From the NCBI RefSeq assembly GCF_018917865.1, contig NZ_JAHLPM010000006.1:62001-126000 (forward strand): a stretch of 64,000 nucleotides of DNA, read 5' to 3'. The notes below the pieces were generated by a model. That model was not told the DNA's origin. It saw nothing but the letters and a program-made list of their open reading frames with translations, and searched no databases. The DNA comes from Tissierella simiarum (GTDB lineage: Bacteria; Bacillota; Clostridia; Tissierellales; Tissierellaceae). The position numbers and the translations under genes are program-made. Shown here piece by piece: positions 17,383 through 24,756 of the stretch; the first letter of the stretch is position 1; each line of letters begins with the position of its first letter.

Positions 17383-18192
17383 GTGTATACAATAGGTGAG
17401 TTTTCTAAAATCGGAGGTGTTTCAACAAAGACTCTACGTTACTATGATGAAATGAATATTTTAAAACCGGCTTATGTAAATAATGAAAATCAATATAGAT
17501 ACTATTCACAAGAACAAGTGCTAGAAATTCTTTTCATCATAGAGTTAAAGGAATACGGACTAACTTTAGATGAGATTAAAAAAGTTCTTGAAGATAAGAA
17601 TATTTATTTTTTGCAAAATATTTTAGAAGAAAAATTACAAGAAATTAATAAGCAATTGGAAGAAAAAATAAAAATGCAAAGTCGGATTGAGAGAAAGATA
17701 AAGAAGATGAAAATAGGAGGTAAAATCATGGAAAGTTATAAAACATTAGCAGTACAATTAAAAGATAGAGCTCCAATGACAATTATCAGCCAACGTACTA
17801 TAACAGATGTCCAACAAATAGATGATTTAATATGTAATTTATATAAAAGTATAGAAAGAATGAATTTGAAACCATCAGGACCTGTAATGTCTATATATCA
17901 TGATAAGGAGTTCGATCCTGAATCCACAGATTTAGAAGTATGTATTCCTGTTAATAAGAATTTAGCAGTCAAAAATAGTAGGGAGCTAGCTGGTGGATTA
18001 CATGCATGTACTACATTTATAGGACCTTATTCAAGATTTGGAGAAGCCTATGCAAAAGTAATTAAATGGATTCAAGACAATGGATACCAAATAGCAGGAG
18101 CACCCTTCGATATTTACATTGTAGGACCTGATTCTACTGATAACTCGGACGAATATGTTACGGAAATATGTTTTCCTGTTAAACTAGTTTAA
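17383..18192 (+). CDS. MerR family regulator with GyrI-like effector domain
   Basis: A protein of about 269 residues. The N-terminal winged helix-turn-helix reads YTIGEFSKIGGVSTKTLRYY, followed by a coiled-coil linker (residues about 75-112, Lys/Glu-rich) and a C-terminal GyrI/AraC-effector-binding domain ending NSDEYVTEICFPVKL. Such BmrR/BltR-like proteins bind hydrophobic drugs and activate efflux or their own promoter. GTG at 17383 is chosen because AGGGGAG lies 7 bases upstream and the protein then starts as MerR proteins do. An internal in-frame start with a perfect ribosome site lies at 17728. No efflux pump is adjacent. Confidence 0.88.
   Translation: MYTIGEFSKIGGVSTKTLRYYDEMNILKPAYVNNENQYRYYSQEQVLEILFIIELKEYGLTLDEIKKVLEDKNIYFLQNILEEKLQEINKQLEEKIKMQSRIERKIKKMKIGGKIMESYKTLAVQLKDRAPMTIISQRTITDVQQIDDLICNLYKSIERMNLKPSGPVMSIYHDKEFDPESTDLEVCIPVNKNLAVKNSRELAGGLHACTTFIGPYSRFGEAYAKVIKWIQDNGYQIAGAPFDIYIVGPDSTDNSDEYVTEICFPVKLV
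17715..17730 (+). promoter_or_regulatory. Internal ribosome site and ATG inside the MerR gene
   Basis: AGGAGG (17715-17720) stands 7 bases before an in-frame ATG (17728-17730), exactly where the coiled coil ends and the effector domain starts. Translation here would give a 154-residue stand-alone effector-binding protein (MESYKTLAVQLKDRAP...), as TipAS is made from tipAL. Confidence 0.65.
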
Positions 18193-18210
18193 AAGTATTT
18201 TAAATCTATA

Positions 18211-18243
18211 AAAGGTATGAAATCTTAAATTTCATACCTTTTT
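18211..18243 (+). terminator. Intrinsic terminator after the MerR gene
   Basis: AAAGGTATGAAAT pairs with ATTTCATACCTTT over 13 bp around a 5-base loop, followed by T residues. Confidence 0.85.
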
Positions 18244-18486
18244 CGTTTATTTGACGATGGTGACTTTAATATATCGTCTTTATATTTATAGGTTATCAAG
18301 TAAGGAAATAGATGAATTAAAAGAGCTGGTTTCAAATAGATTTAATGAAAGAATAAATTTAATAAAAGATAGCATGGGTATTTGGGATTATACAATTATA
18401 ATAACACAGATAGTCTCAAGCATAGTGGAATGATGACTATTTATTAACCTTGTTGACAATCTAATATTTTTATTATACAATAAAAA

Positions 18487-18499
18487 TGAACAATGTTCA
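18487..18499 (+). promoter_or_regulatory. TetR operator copy 1
   Basis: TGAACAATGTTCA is a perfect 6+1+6 palindrome just before the TetR ribosome site and downstream of a TTGACA box at about 18453. A closely related palindrome lies before the next gene at 19117. Confidence 0.7.
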
Positions 18500-18513
18500 G
18501 GAGGCTAAATAAA

Positions 18514-19077
18514 ATGTATAATAATGAAAATCAGAAAGACACTATCTTATCTGTAGCTAAAGATATTGCTGCAAAACAAGGTATAACTAAAATTAATATT
18601 CGTTCTGTGGCACAGAATAGTGGAATCGCTATTGGTACAGTATATAATTACTTTCCTTCGAAGGGAGATTTGTTGGTAGCTGTTATTGAAGATTTCTGGG
18701 AAGGTGCTTTTGTAAATATTGATTGGCAGAGTCTTTCAAATAGCAATTTTTATGATAATTTAGAGAAAATTTATGACAGTTTACATCTTTATCTTAACAG
18801 TTTCAAAGAGAACTGGCTAGAGCAACTTTCTCTTCTAAAAACACAGGAAAAGCTGATTGGTAAGCAAAAAGAAAACGAATATTTTGGAAAGATTCAAAGT
18901 AGAATTATGACATTGATAGATATGGATGATAGTTTAAGATCTTATCCATGGACTGAAAGCTTTTCAAAACAAAAAATATCTGAGTTTATATTTGAAAACA
19001 TGTTAATTATGCTTAAAAAAGGTGAAAAAGATATAAGTTTTTTTATGATGGTTTTAAAGAAGATAATGTCTAATTGA
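18514..19077 (+). CDS. TetR/AcrR family transcriptional regulator
   Basis: A 187-residue repressor. Residues about 5-52 form the TetR helix-turn-helix (IRSVAQNSGIAIGTVYNYFPSKGDLL). The rest is a helical ligand domain. The ATG at 18514 is used because GGAGG lies 9 bases upstream; a longer frame from 18493 would place that site inside the gene. The promoter palindrome TGAACANTGTTCA recurs before the adjacent 7-TM gene, so it most likely represses itself and that gene. A short hairpin (19081-19099) follows. Confidence 0.88.
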   Translation: MYNNENQKDTILSVAKDIAAKQGITKINIRSVAQNSGIAIGTVYNYFPSKGDLLVAVIEDFWEGAFVNIDWQSLSNSNFYDNLEKIYDSLHLYLNSFKENWLEQLSLLKTQEKLIGKQKENEYFGKIQSRIMTLIDMDDSLRSYPWTESFSKQKISEFIFENMLIMLKKGEKDISFFMMVLKKIMSN

Positions 19078-19116
19078 AAGTCATACTTATAGTATGATTT
19101 TTAATATAAGCAAAAT

Positions 19117-19129
19117 TGAACATAGTTCA
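19117..19129 (+). promoter_or_regulatory. TetR operator copy 2
   Basis: TGAACATAGTTCA shares both half-sites (TGAAC/GTTCA) with the operator at 18487 and lies 24 bases before the 7-TM gene. Confidence 0.65.
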
Positions 19130-19152
19130 TATATTATGAAAGGGTGATCTTT

Positions 19153-19833
19153 ATGCAAGCAATTATGGAAACTTTATTTGATGCAGTTTACTTAATTGGT
19201 GTTATTACAATAGGAATAATAATGATGACAAAAAACGACAGAGATAAACAGTATAAGCTATTTGGTTTGATGGCAGTTTTATTGGGTGCAGGCGATGCAT
19301 TTCATCTAATACCTAGATCATATGCACTGCTTACAACAGGACTGGAAGCTAATGCTGCTGCTCTTGGATTAGGGAAACTTATAACATCTATTACCATGAC
19401 GATATTTTACGTTATTCTATATCATATATGGAGACAACGTTATAAGATTGAAAGACGTAACGGACTTACAATTTCGATTTATGCTCTAAGCGTTATACGT
19501 ATAATATTGTGTCTTTTCCCTCAAAATGATTGGTTAAGCTATAATGCTCCTGTTTCTTGGGGAATATATAGAAATATTCCATTTGCCATTATGGGAATTA
19601 TAATTATTTGCATTTTCTATTCTGAAGTTAAAAAACATGCTGATAAAAATTTTAAATTTATGTGGTTAGCTATTGTATTGTCTTTCGCTTTATATATTCC
19701 AGTTGTGTTGTGGGCTACTACGATTAGGTGGATTGGAATTTTGATGATACCGAAGACTCTTGCTTACGTTTGGATAGTAATTATGGGCTATAAGGAATTT
19801 AGAACTGAAATAAAAAAGATAAAAAGTAGATAA
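19153..19833 (+). CDS. Seven-helix membrane protein controlled with a TetR regulator
   Basis: A 226-residue protein with about seven hydrophobic segments and a basic C-terminus (EIKKIKSR). GAGDAFHLIPR lies at the end of helix 2 or start of the following loop, and the sixth segment has a Trp/Thr-rich VVLWATTIRW. ATG 19153 has AAAGGGTGAT upstream. I do not recognise a characterised family; it is too short for a classical transporter repeat. A TetR gene with the same operator lies directly upstream, so expression probably responds to a small hydrophobic ligand. A 16-bp terminator follows. Confidence 0.75.
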   Translation: MQAIMETLFDAVYLIGVITIGIIMMTKNDRDKQYKLFGLMAVLLGAGDAFHLIPRSYALLTTGLEANAAALGLGKLITSITMTIFYVILYHIWRQRYKIERRNGLTISIYALSVIRIILCLFPQNDWLSYNAPVSWGIYRNIPFAIMGIIIICIFYSEVKKHADKNFKFMWLAIVLSFALYIPVVLWATTIRWIGILMIPKTLAYVWIVIMGYKEFRTEIKKIKSR

Positions 19834-19842
19834 ATTAAATTT

Positions 19843-19876
19843 TAATAATGGGTAGTGAAGTCACTACCCATTATTA
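19843..19876. terminator. Bidirectional terminator
   Basis: Perfect 16-bp stem (19843-19858 with 19861-19876) and a 2-base gap, between convergent units. Confidence 0.85.
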
Positions 19877-19897
19877 GTAAAGAAAGATAAAGTAAAT

Positions 19898-20209
19898 TTA
19901 TTTAGTTTGTTTATTTCTTAACTCTAGTTGTTTGTTAATCTCCATTGCTTTTTTCTTCCAATAAGCTTTAAATGATAGCCAAACTATTATAGATATTAGT
20001 ACGTAAAAAATTATAAAAATAATTTTAGCCACTGTAGGTACTGGAATCCATCCTGCATAAACAGATACTGGGAAATAAACAACACTCATCAATATAAAAT
20101 GAACTATAGTTTGTTTTAATAGACTCCAATTATCTATATTAAATACCATAGAAATAGTTATAAAATAAAATCCTGCTATCTTCACTATAAAAATAAAAAA
20201 TATCTTCAA
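19898..20209 (-). pseudogene. DUF3021 membrane protein remnant (N-terminus missing)
   Basis: The 103 codons cover three hydrophobic segments including VVYFPVSVYAGWIPVP, the hallmark of DUF3021 proteins, and a basic tail. The first membrane helix is missing and the only possible start is a TTG without ribosome site, 3 bases after the stop of the LytTR fragment. DUF3021 proteins are normally full-length partners of LytTR regulators, so this pair looks like the product of one deletion spanning their junction. Confidence 0.6.
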
Positions 20210-20212
20210 GAT

Positions 20213-20371
20213 TTAATATATAAAGTCTCTCATCTTTAATGCCCATGATTCGTTTCTTTTCTTTCTTTTCAGACTATTAATTATTTCTTGTACTTCATTT
20301 GTAATTTCAGGAGTATATATGACAACCCTAGTTTCACTAGATTCTGGTTGAATTTCAATATCAATTTTCAT
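20213..20371 (-). pseudogene. LytTR family regulator, N-terminal fragment
   Basis: Fifty-two codons starting at ATG 20371 behind a strong GAAAGGAGG site (MKIDIEIQPESSETRVVIYT...) match the N-terminus of small LytTR regulators that pair with DUF3021 proteins. The LytTR DNA-binding domain of about 100 residues is absent. The intact translation signals mean a short peptide may still be made. Confidence 0.6.
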
Positions 20372-20599
20372 ATGGGACCTCCTTTCATAATTATTATAAT
20401 AATACTTAATCTCAGATACTACAAAAATCAAGTAAGAGGTTATATTTTGAATTTAAGCGGTTTAGAAGTTATATGTTATTTTTGTAAAATGGATTATTTA
20501 AAAATAGGCAAGAAAAGTTAAAGTTTAGGAAAACATTTTTAATTTATTTGACTTATTTTCTATTAAGTATTAAACTATACTAGAAAATTATAACTAAAT

Positions 20600-20640
20600 A
20601 AGACAGTTCGAAACCATCCTGTCTATAAATAAAACTAAGG
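20600..20640 (+). ncRNA. PreQ1-I riboswitch aptamer
   Basis: P1 AGACAG (20601-20606) pairs with CTGTCT (20619-20624). The loop begins TTCGAAACC and the stem is followed by the A-rich tail ATAAATAAAACTAAGG, matching the small preQ1-I H-type pseudoknot. It precedes queT and queF, which handle queuosine precursors. An intrinsic terminator at 20669-20693 gives transcriptional control. Confidence 0.88.
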
Positions 20641-20668
20641 GTCCATAAATAAAAATAACTGGTTTTTA

Positions 20669-20693
20669 TAAGGCGCTTTGCGCCTTTTTTTAT
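20669..20693 (+). terminator. Riboswitch expression-platform terminator
   Basis: AAGGCGC-TTT-GCGCCTT stem with a run of T residues, 30 bases after the preQ1 aptamer. It should form when preQ1 binds, shutting off queT-queF. Confidence 0.85.
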
Positions 20694-20789
20694 TTCTATA
20701 AAGTAAATTTAAATTTCTTAGTCTATTGTTTATAGTTCAGGAACAACCTTTCTTGTTTAGAATTCACTAAAAAATAATGGGGGAGAGAT

Positions 20790-21287
20790 ATGAATATTAA
20801 ATCAAAGACAGTTGTTGAAGAAACTATATCAACTACTAAGAAAATAACTATATCAGGAGTTTCAGTAGGACTTTATGTCATATTAATGTATTTAACTCAA
20901 GGTTTTGCTTTTGGACAATATCAGATAAGAATAGCAACATCATTCTATGCTCTCACTGCTATTCATCCATTTTTAATAGTTCCTATGGCAGTAGGGAATA
21001 TGCTAAGTAACATACTTATGGGAGGACTAGGAGTCTTTGATACATTAGGGGGATTAATAGTAGGACTTATTACTACTACAGCCGTTTATTTAGTTAAAAA
21101 ATTTAAATTGAATGACTGGCTTATAGCTATTTCAATAATTTTAGGCCCAGGATTGATTGTTCCTATATGGCTTTCAATTATACTAAAAATACCCTATAGA
21201 GTGTTAGCAGCAAGTTTATGTATTGGACAAATTGTTCCAGGAATAGTGGGAGTTATTCTTGTTAAACAATTAAGAAATAGAATATAA
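20790..21287 (+). CDS. queT: QueT family queuosine-precursor transporter
   Basis: A 165-residue ECF-type substrate-binding membrane protein with about five to six membrane segments. GQYQIRIATSFYALTAIHPF and LGVFDTLGGLIVG match QueT. It imports preQ1 or preQ0 for the wobble base of certain tRNAs. GGGGGAG precedes the ATG. It follows a preQ1-I riboswitch and is co-transcribed with queF, so it is repressed when preQ1 is plentiful. QueT needs a shared ECF energising module, not found in this window. Confidence 0.92.
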   Translation: MNIKSKTVVEETISTTKKITISGVSVGLYVILMYLTQGFAFGQYQIRIATSFYALTAIHPFLIVPMAVGNMLSNILMGGLGVFDTLGGLIVGLITTTAVYLVKKFKLNDWLIAISIILGPGLIVPIWLSIILKIPYRVLAASLCIGQIVPGIVGVILVKQLRNRI

Positions 21288-21312
21288 GATAATAAAATAG
21301 GAGGTTAATAAT

Positions 21313-21810
21313 ATGGCTGGAAGAAAAGAAGAAGAATTAGAAGGAGTAACACTATTAGGGAATCAAGGTACAAAATATAATTATGATTATGATCCATCTG
21401 TTTTAGAAACATTTGAAAACAAGCACAGAGAAAATGACTATTTTATAAAATTTAATTGTCCAGAATTTACAAGTCTTTGTCCTAAAACAGGACAACCTGA
21501 TTTTGCAACAATATATATATCCTATGTCCCAGATAGACTTATGGTAGAGAGCAAATCTTTAAAGCTTTATCTTTTTAGCTTCAGAAACCATGGAGATTTT
21601 CATGAAGACTGTATGAACATAATAATGAAAGATTTAATAAAGCTTTTAGATCCAAAGTATATTGAAGTATGGGGAAAGTTTACTCCAAGGGGAGGAATTT
21701 CTATTGATCCATATTGTAACTATGGAAAAGAAGGTACTAAGTGGAAAGATGTAGCTGAAAAGAGATTATTTTATCACGACATGAATCCAGAGAATATAGA
21801 TAATAGATAA
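21313..21810 (+). CDS. queF: NADPH-dependent preQ0 reductase (7-cyano-7-deazaguanine reductase)
   Basis: A 165-residue unimodular QueF of the B. subtilis type, which reduces the preQ0 nitrile to the preQ1 amine. The catalytic Cys56 and Asp63 are in [34 protein letters not shown] and [13 protein letters not shown] are the other conserved blocks. AGGAGG lies 9 bases before the ATG, 25 bases after queT. The rest of the preQ0 pathway (queC, queD, queE) is not in the window, so the cell may rely on salvaged precursors or have those genes elsewhere. Confidence 0.96.
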   Translation: MAGRKEEELEGVTLLGNQGTKYNYDYDPSVLETFENKHRENDYFIKFNCPEFTSLCPKTGQPDFATIYISYVPDRLMVESKSLKLYLFSFRNHGDFHEDCMNIIMKDLIKLLDPKYIEVWGKFTPRGGISIDPYCNYGKEGTKWKDVAEKRLFYHDMNPENIDNR

Positions 21811-21828
21811 TATTTTTAAGCTATTGGT

Positions 21829-21866
21829 AGGTGTGACAGAAGGAGAACTTTTGTTACACCTTTAGT
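21829..21866 (+). terminator. Intrinsic terminator after queF
   Basis: AGGTGTGACA (21829-21838) pairs with TGTTACACCT with one G-U pair, followed by TTTAGTTT. Confidence 0.7.
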
Positions 21867-21954
21867 TTATGTAAAAGTTTCTATAACATTGTTTTTATAT
21901 AAAATTTAGGATAAACTATAGTGGTCAATTAAGTTTAAAAATGGAGTGATATTT

Positions 21955-22833
21955 GTGAATGAGAAAGAAAATGGGTTAGCAGGAACTGGCTGTGAAATAT
22001 TAGTTCCACTTAACGATAGAAAACCATTGGCTGAAATAGAAAGAAGCATTATAAAAAGATACAGAAAACATATATGGAGTAAGTTTATTAAAGCAATTAA
22101 AGAATATGAGCTGATAGAAGATGGAGATAGGATTGCAGTAGCTATTTCTGGAGGAAAAGATAGTCTATTAATGGCTAAGTTATTTCAAGAGCTTCATAGA
22201 AATGGAAATCAAAACTTTGAATTGGAATTTATAGCTATGGATCCAGGATATCATCCTGATATAAAAGAATTATTAATAGAAAACTGTGAGTATTTAAATA
22301 TTCCAGTCCATATATATGAAGCTAATGTATTTGAAGTTGCAGATAGAATAGCTAAAGACTATCCATGTTACATGTGTGCGAGAATGAGAAGAGGAGCCTT
22401 ATATGGAAAGGCACAAGAACTAGGATGTAATAAACTAGCACTTGGACATCATTTTAATGATGTTATAGAAACTACATTATTAAACCTTTTATGTTCTGGT
22501 AACTTTAAAACCATGTTACCAAAGTTAAAATCTCAAAACTATGAAGGAATAGAACTTATAAGACCACTTTATTATATAGAAGAAGTTTATATACAAAGAT
22601 TTATTCAAAATAGTGGAATATGGCCTTTAAACTGTGCCTGTATGGTAGCTGCTAAAAAAATAGGAAACAAACGCTATGAAATAAAAGATTTAATAGAGGA
22701 ATTAAAAAAGAACTTTAAGAATGTAGATATGTCAATATTTAGGGCGGCTCAGAATGTAAATATGGATTGTATATTAGGGTGGGAAAAAGAAGGAGAGAAA
22801 TATTCATTCTTAGATTTTTATGATGAAAGGTAG
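21955..22833 (+). CDS. TtcA-like PP-loop ATPase (tRNA 2-thiolation family)
   Basis: About 292 residues with the PP-loop SGGKDSLLMA, a CYMCARMRRG Cys-pair, LGHHFNDVIETTLLN and a late CAC motif, the layout of TtcA/TtuA-type enzymes that adenylate a tRNA base and insert sulfur, usually with an Fe-S cluster. It may also be a non-TtcA relative, because Clostridia have several such PP-loop proteins. GTG 21955 follows GGAGTGAT; a GTG at 21946 lies within that site. It ends 12 bases before rlmH, so two RNA-modification genes are likely co-transcribed. Confidence 0.85.
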   Translation: MNEKENGLAGTGCEILVPLNDRKPLAEIERSIIKRYRKHIWSKFIKAIKEYELIEDGDRIAVAISGGKDSLLMAKLFQELHRNGNQNFELEFIAMDPGYHPDIKELLIENCEYLNIPVHIYEANVFEVADRIAKDYPCYMCARMRRGALYGKAQELGCNKLALGHHFNDVIETTLLNLLCSGNFKTMLPKLKSQNYEGIELIRPLYYIEEVYIQRFIQNSGIWPLNCACMVAAKKIGNKRYEIKDLIEELKKNFKNVDMSIFRAAQNVNMDCILGWEKEGEKYSFLDFYDER

Positions 22834-22845
22834 TGGGTAAATTAA

Positions 22846-23325
22846 GTGAATATAAGAATCGTTTCCGTAGGAAAAATTAAAGAAAAATATATACAAGATG
22901 GTATAAAAGAGTTTTCTAAAAGGCTTTCTAGATACTGTAATTTGGAAATTATAGAAGTTGAAGATGAGAAAGCTCCAGAAAATTTGAGTGAAAAAGAAAT
23001 AGAAATAATTAAAAGTAAAGAGGGAGAAAGAATATTATCGAAGATTCCTCAAAATTCCTTTGTAATTTCTTTAGCTATCGAAGGAAAAAGTTTATCCTCA
23101 GAAGGATTAGCAGAAAAAATAAAAAATTTAATGATAGATGGAGCAAACGATATAACTTTTGTAATAGGAGGTTCTCTTGGATTATCTGAAAATATTATAG
23201 GAAGAAGTAATTTTGAACTTTCCTTTTCAAAAATGACTTTTCCTCATCAATTAATGAGGCTTATTTTATTGGAACAAATATATAGAGGATTTAGAATAAT
23301 AAAGGGTGAACCATATCATAAGTAG
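22846..23325 (+). CDS. rlmH: 23S rRNA (pseudouridine-1915-N3)-methyltransferase RlmH
   Basis: A 159-residue SPOUT methyltransferase, the normal length. The C-terminal knot is complete: [27 protein letters not shown] and [14 protein letters not shown]. It methylates pseudouridine 1915 of 23S rRNA on assembled 70S ribosomes. It starts at GTG with only a weak ribosome site in the overlap with the TtcA-like gene, which suggests translational coupling. Confidence 0.96.
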   Translation: MNIRIVSVGKIKEKYIQDGIKEFSKRLSRYCNLEIIEVEDEKAPENLSEKEIEIIKSKEGERILSKIPQNSFVISLAIEGKSLSSEGLAEKIKNLMIDGANDITFVIGGSLGLSENIIGRSNFELSFSKMTFPHQLMRLILLEQIYRGFRIIKGEPYHK

Positions 23326-23473
23326 TGGGACATTTTTTGCAAGTGAAAGAATTTATATCGAAATATAATATCATAAAAGTAGCTGTGCTGTTTTAATCGT
23401 AAATTTAGATTTTATAATTATGAATATGCCATTTAGTAGAATAAGAACATATTACTATTGAGGAGAGAATTAT

Positions 23474-24334
23474 ATGAAAATATCACGTGAATGTATTTAT
23501 TGTCTTGCTAGACAAGCAGTAGAAATAGCTGAAGAAGCCACGAGTAATATAACAATGCAAGAAGAAATAATAAAAAGAGCTTTGAAAGAATTAGGAGAAA
23601 TGAACTTCAATGAAACAGCACCTGAAATAGCTTTTAGGATGCATCAACATGCTAAGAATATTACTGGTATTAATGATCCATATAAGAGATTGAAGGAACA
23701 GTATAATGAAATTGCCAAAGAGATTTATGAGAGAATTATTGAGGAAAAATGGTTGGATAAGGCAGAAGATCCCTTTGATATGGCTTGTAGGCTGGCTATT
23801 GCAGGAAATATTATAGATTTTTCAGTTGGACTAAAGCTAGAGTATTCAGATATTGTTAAGTCGGTTGAAGACAGTATCAAACATGATATTTTTGGTACGG
23901 GAACAACTGCTCTGCGAGAAGCAGTAGAAAACTCAAAGAACATTATGTATATTGCTGATAATTCTGGTGAAATCATATTTGATAAATTTCTATTAGAGAA
24001 TCTTCCAACAAACAAGGTTACTTATGTAGTGAAGGGAGGTCCAATAGTTAATGATGCAACTATGCAGGATGCAATAAGCACAGGTGTTGTAGACCTAGTA
24101 AAAGTAATTGACAATGGGCATTCTGCGCAAGGAACGATATTAAAAGATTGCTCAAGTACATTTAAGAGTGAATTTAGTAAAGCAGATCTTATTATAAGTA
24201 AAGGGCAAGCGAATTTTGAAACATTGAGTGATATTAGAGATAAGAATATATTCTATCTATTGCGAGCAAAATGTAGTTCAGTTGCTTCTGCTATTGGGTG
24301 TAAACCAATGGACTATGTGCTTACAAATTATTAG
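23474..24334 (+). CDS. DUF89 / ARMT1-like damage-control phosphatase
   Basis: A 286-residue protein of the DUF89 family. It opens with SRECIYCLARQAVEIAE, whose CxxC is typical of the bacterial subfamily. Metal-binding DNSGEIIFDK (residues about 158-167) and a late SKGQANFETL complete the site. The family has metal-dependent phosphatase activity on sugar phosphates and damaged metabolites. GAGGAGAG precedes the ATG. It is a single-gene unit. Confidence 0.9.
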   Translation: MKISRECIYCLARQAVEIAEEATSNITMQEEIIKRALKELGEMNFNETAPEIAFRMHQHAKNITGINDPYKRLKEQYNEIAKEIYERIIEEKWLDKAEDPFDMACRLAIAGNIIDFSVGLKLEYSDIVKSVEDSIKHDIFGTGTTALREAVENSKNIMYIADNSGEIIFDKFLLENLPTNKVTYVVKGGPIVNDATMQDAISTGVVDLVKVIDNGHSAQGTILKDCSSTFKSEFSKADLIISKGQANFETLSDIRDKNIFYLLRAKCSSVASAIGCKPMDYVLTNY

Positions 24335-24756
24335 AATAAAGGATATTTTTATTTCCCACAGAAATAGGCTGAAAATGATAGTCTTTTAATTAATAGAAAG
24401 GTTCTCTGATTTTTTATTTTTATTAATATGAACTTTACATCAAAGGATTTAAAAAAGGGTTACCTTATAACGATTTGATAGACCTTTTTTTTAACACAAT
24501 TGAAAGAGTAATTAATATTGAAAGGATTTAATTTAGGAAATAAATTAATCAATGAGTATATAAGAAAAAGACATTTGTTCAATGACAAATGTCTTTATTA
24601 TTGACATAACAAAACAAAAGTGATAACATAAATTTATATTGCCACTTTCAATAAATACTTATTTACCCTCAATTATATTATACATCTTTTAAAAAACAAT
24701 GTCAATATGTTTTTTAAAGAATTTTATTGAATTATCTATTATAAGGAGGTTATATC
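24335..24756. other. Non-coding gap before helD
   Basis: No gene seen. It holds a weak AAAAAAGG/CCTTTTTT hairpin near 24452-24490, a strong terminator at 24567-24600 and an A/T-rich inverted repeat (about 24683-24721) shortly before the helD ribosome site. The last may be an operator or leader structure. Confidence 0.5.
24567..24600 (+). terminator. Strong intrinsic hairpin
   Basis: AAAGACATTTGT (24567-24578) pairs perfectly with ACAAATGTCTTT (24585-24596), 6-base loop, then TATTATT. Confidence 0.75.

Noticed and set aside
18251-18433. 60-codon frame after the MerR terminator (MTMVTLIYRLYIYRLSSKEID...)
   Set aside because: TTG start without ribosome site, starts right after a terminator, and no recognisable family. 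Probably a chance frame or debris.
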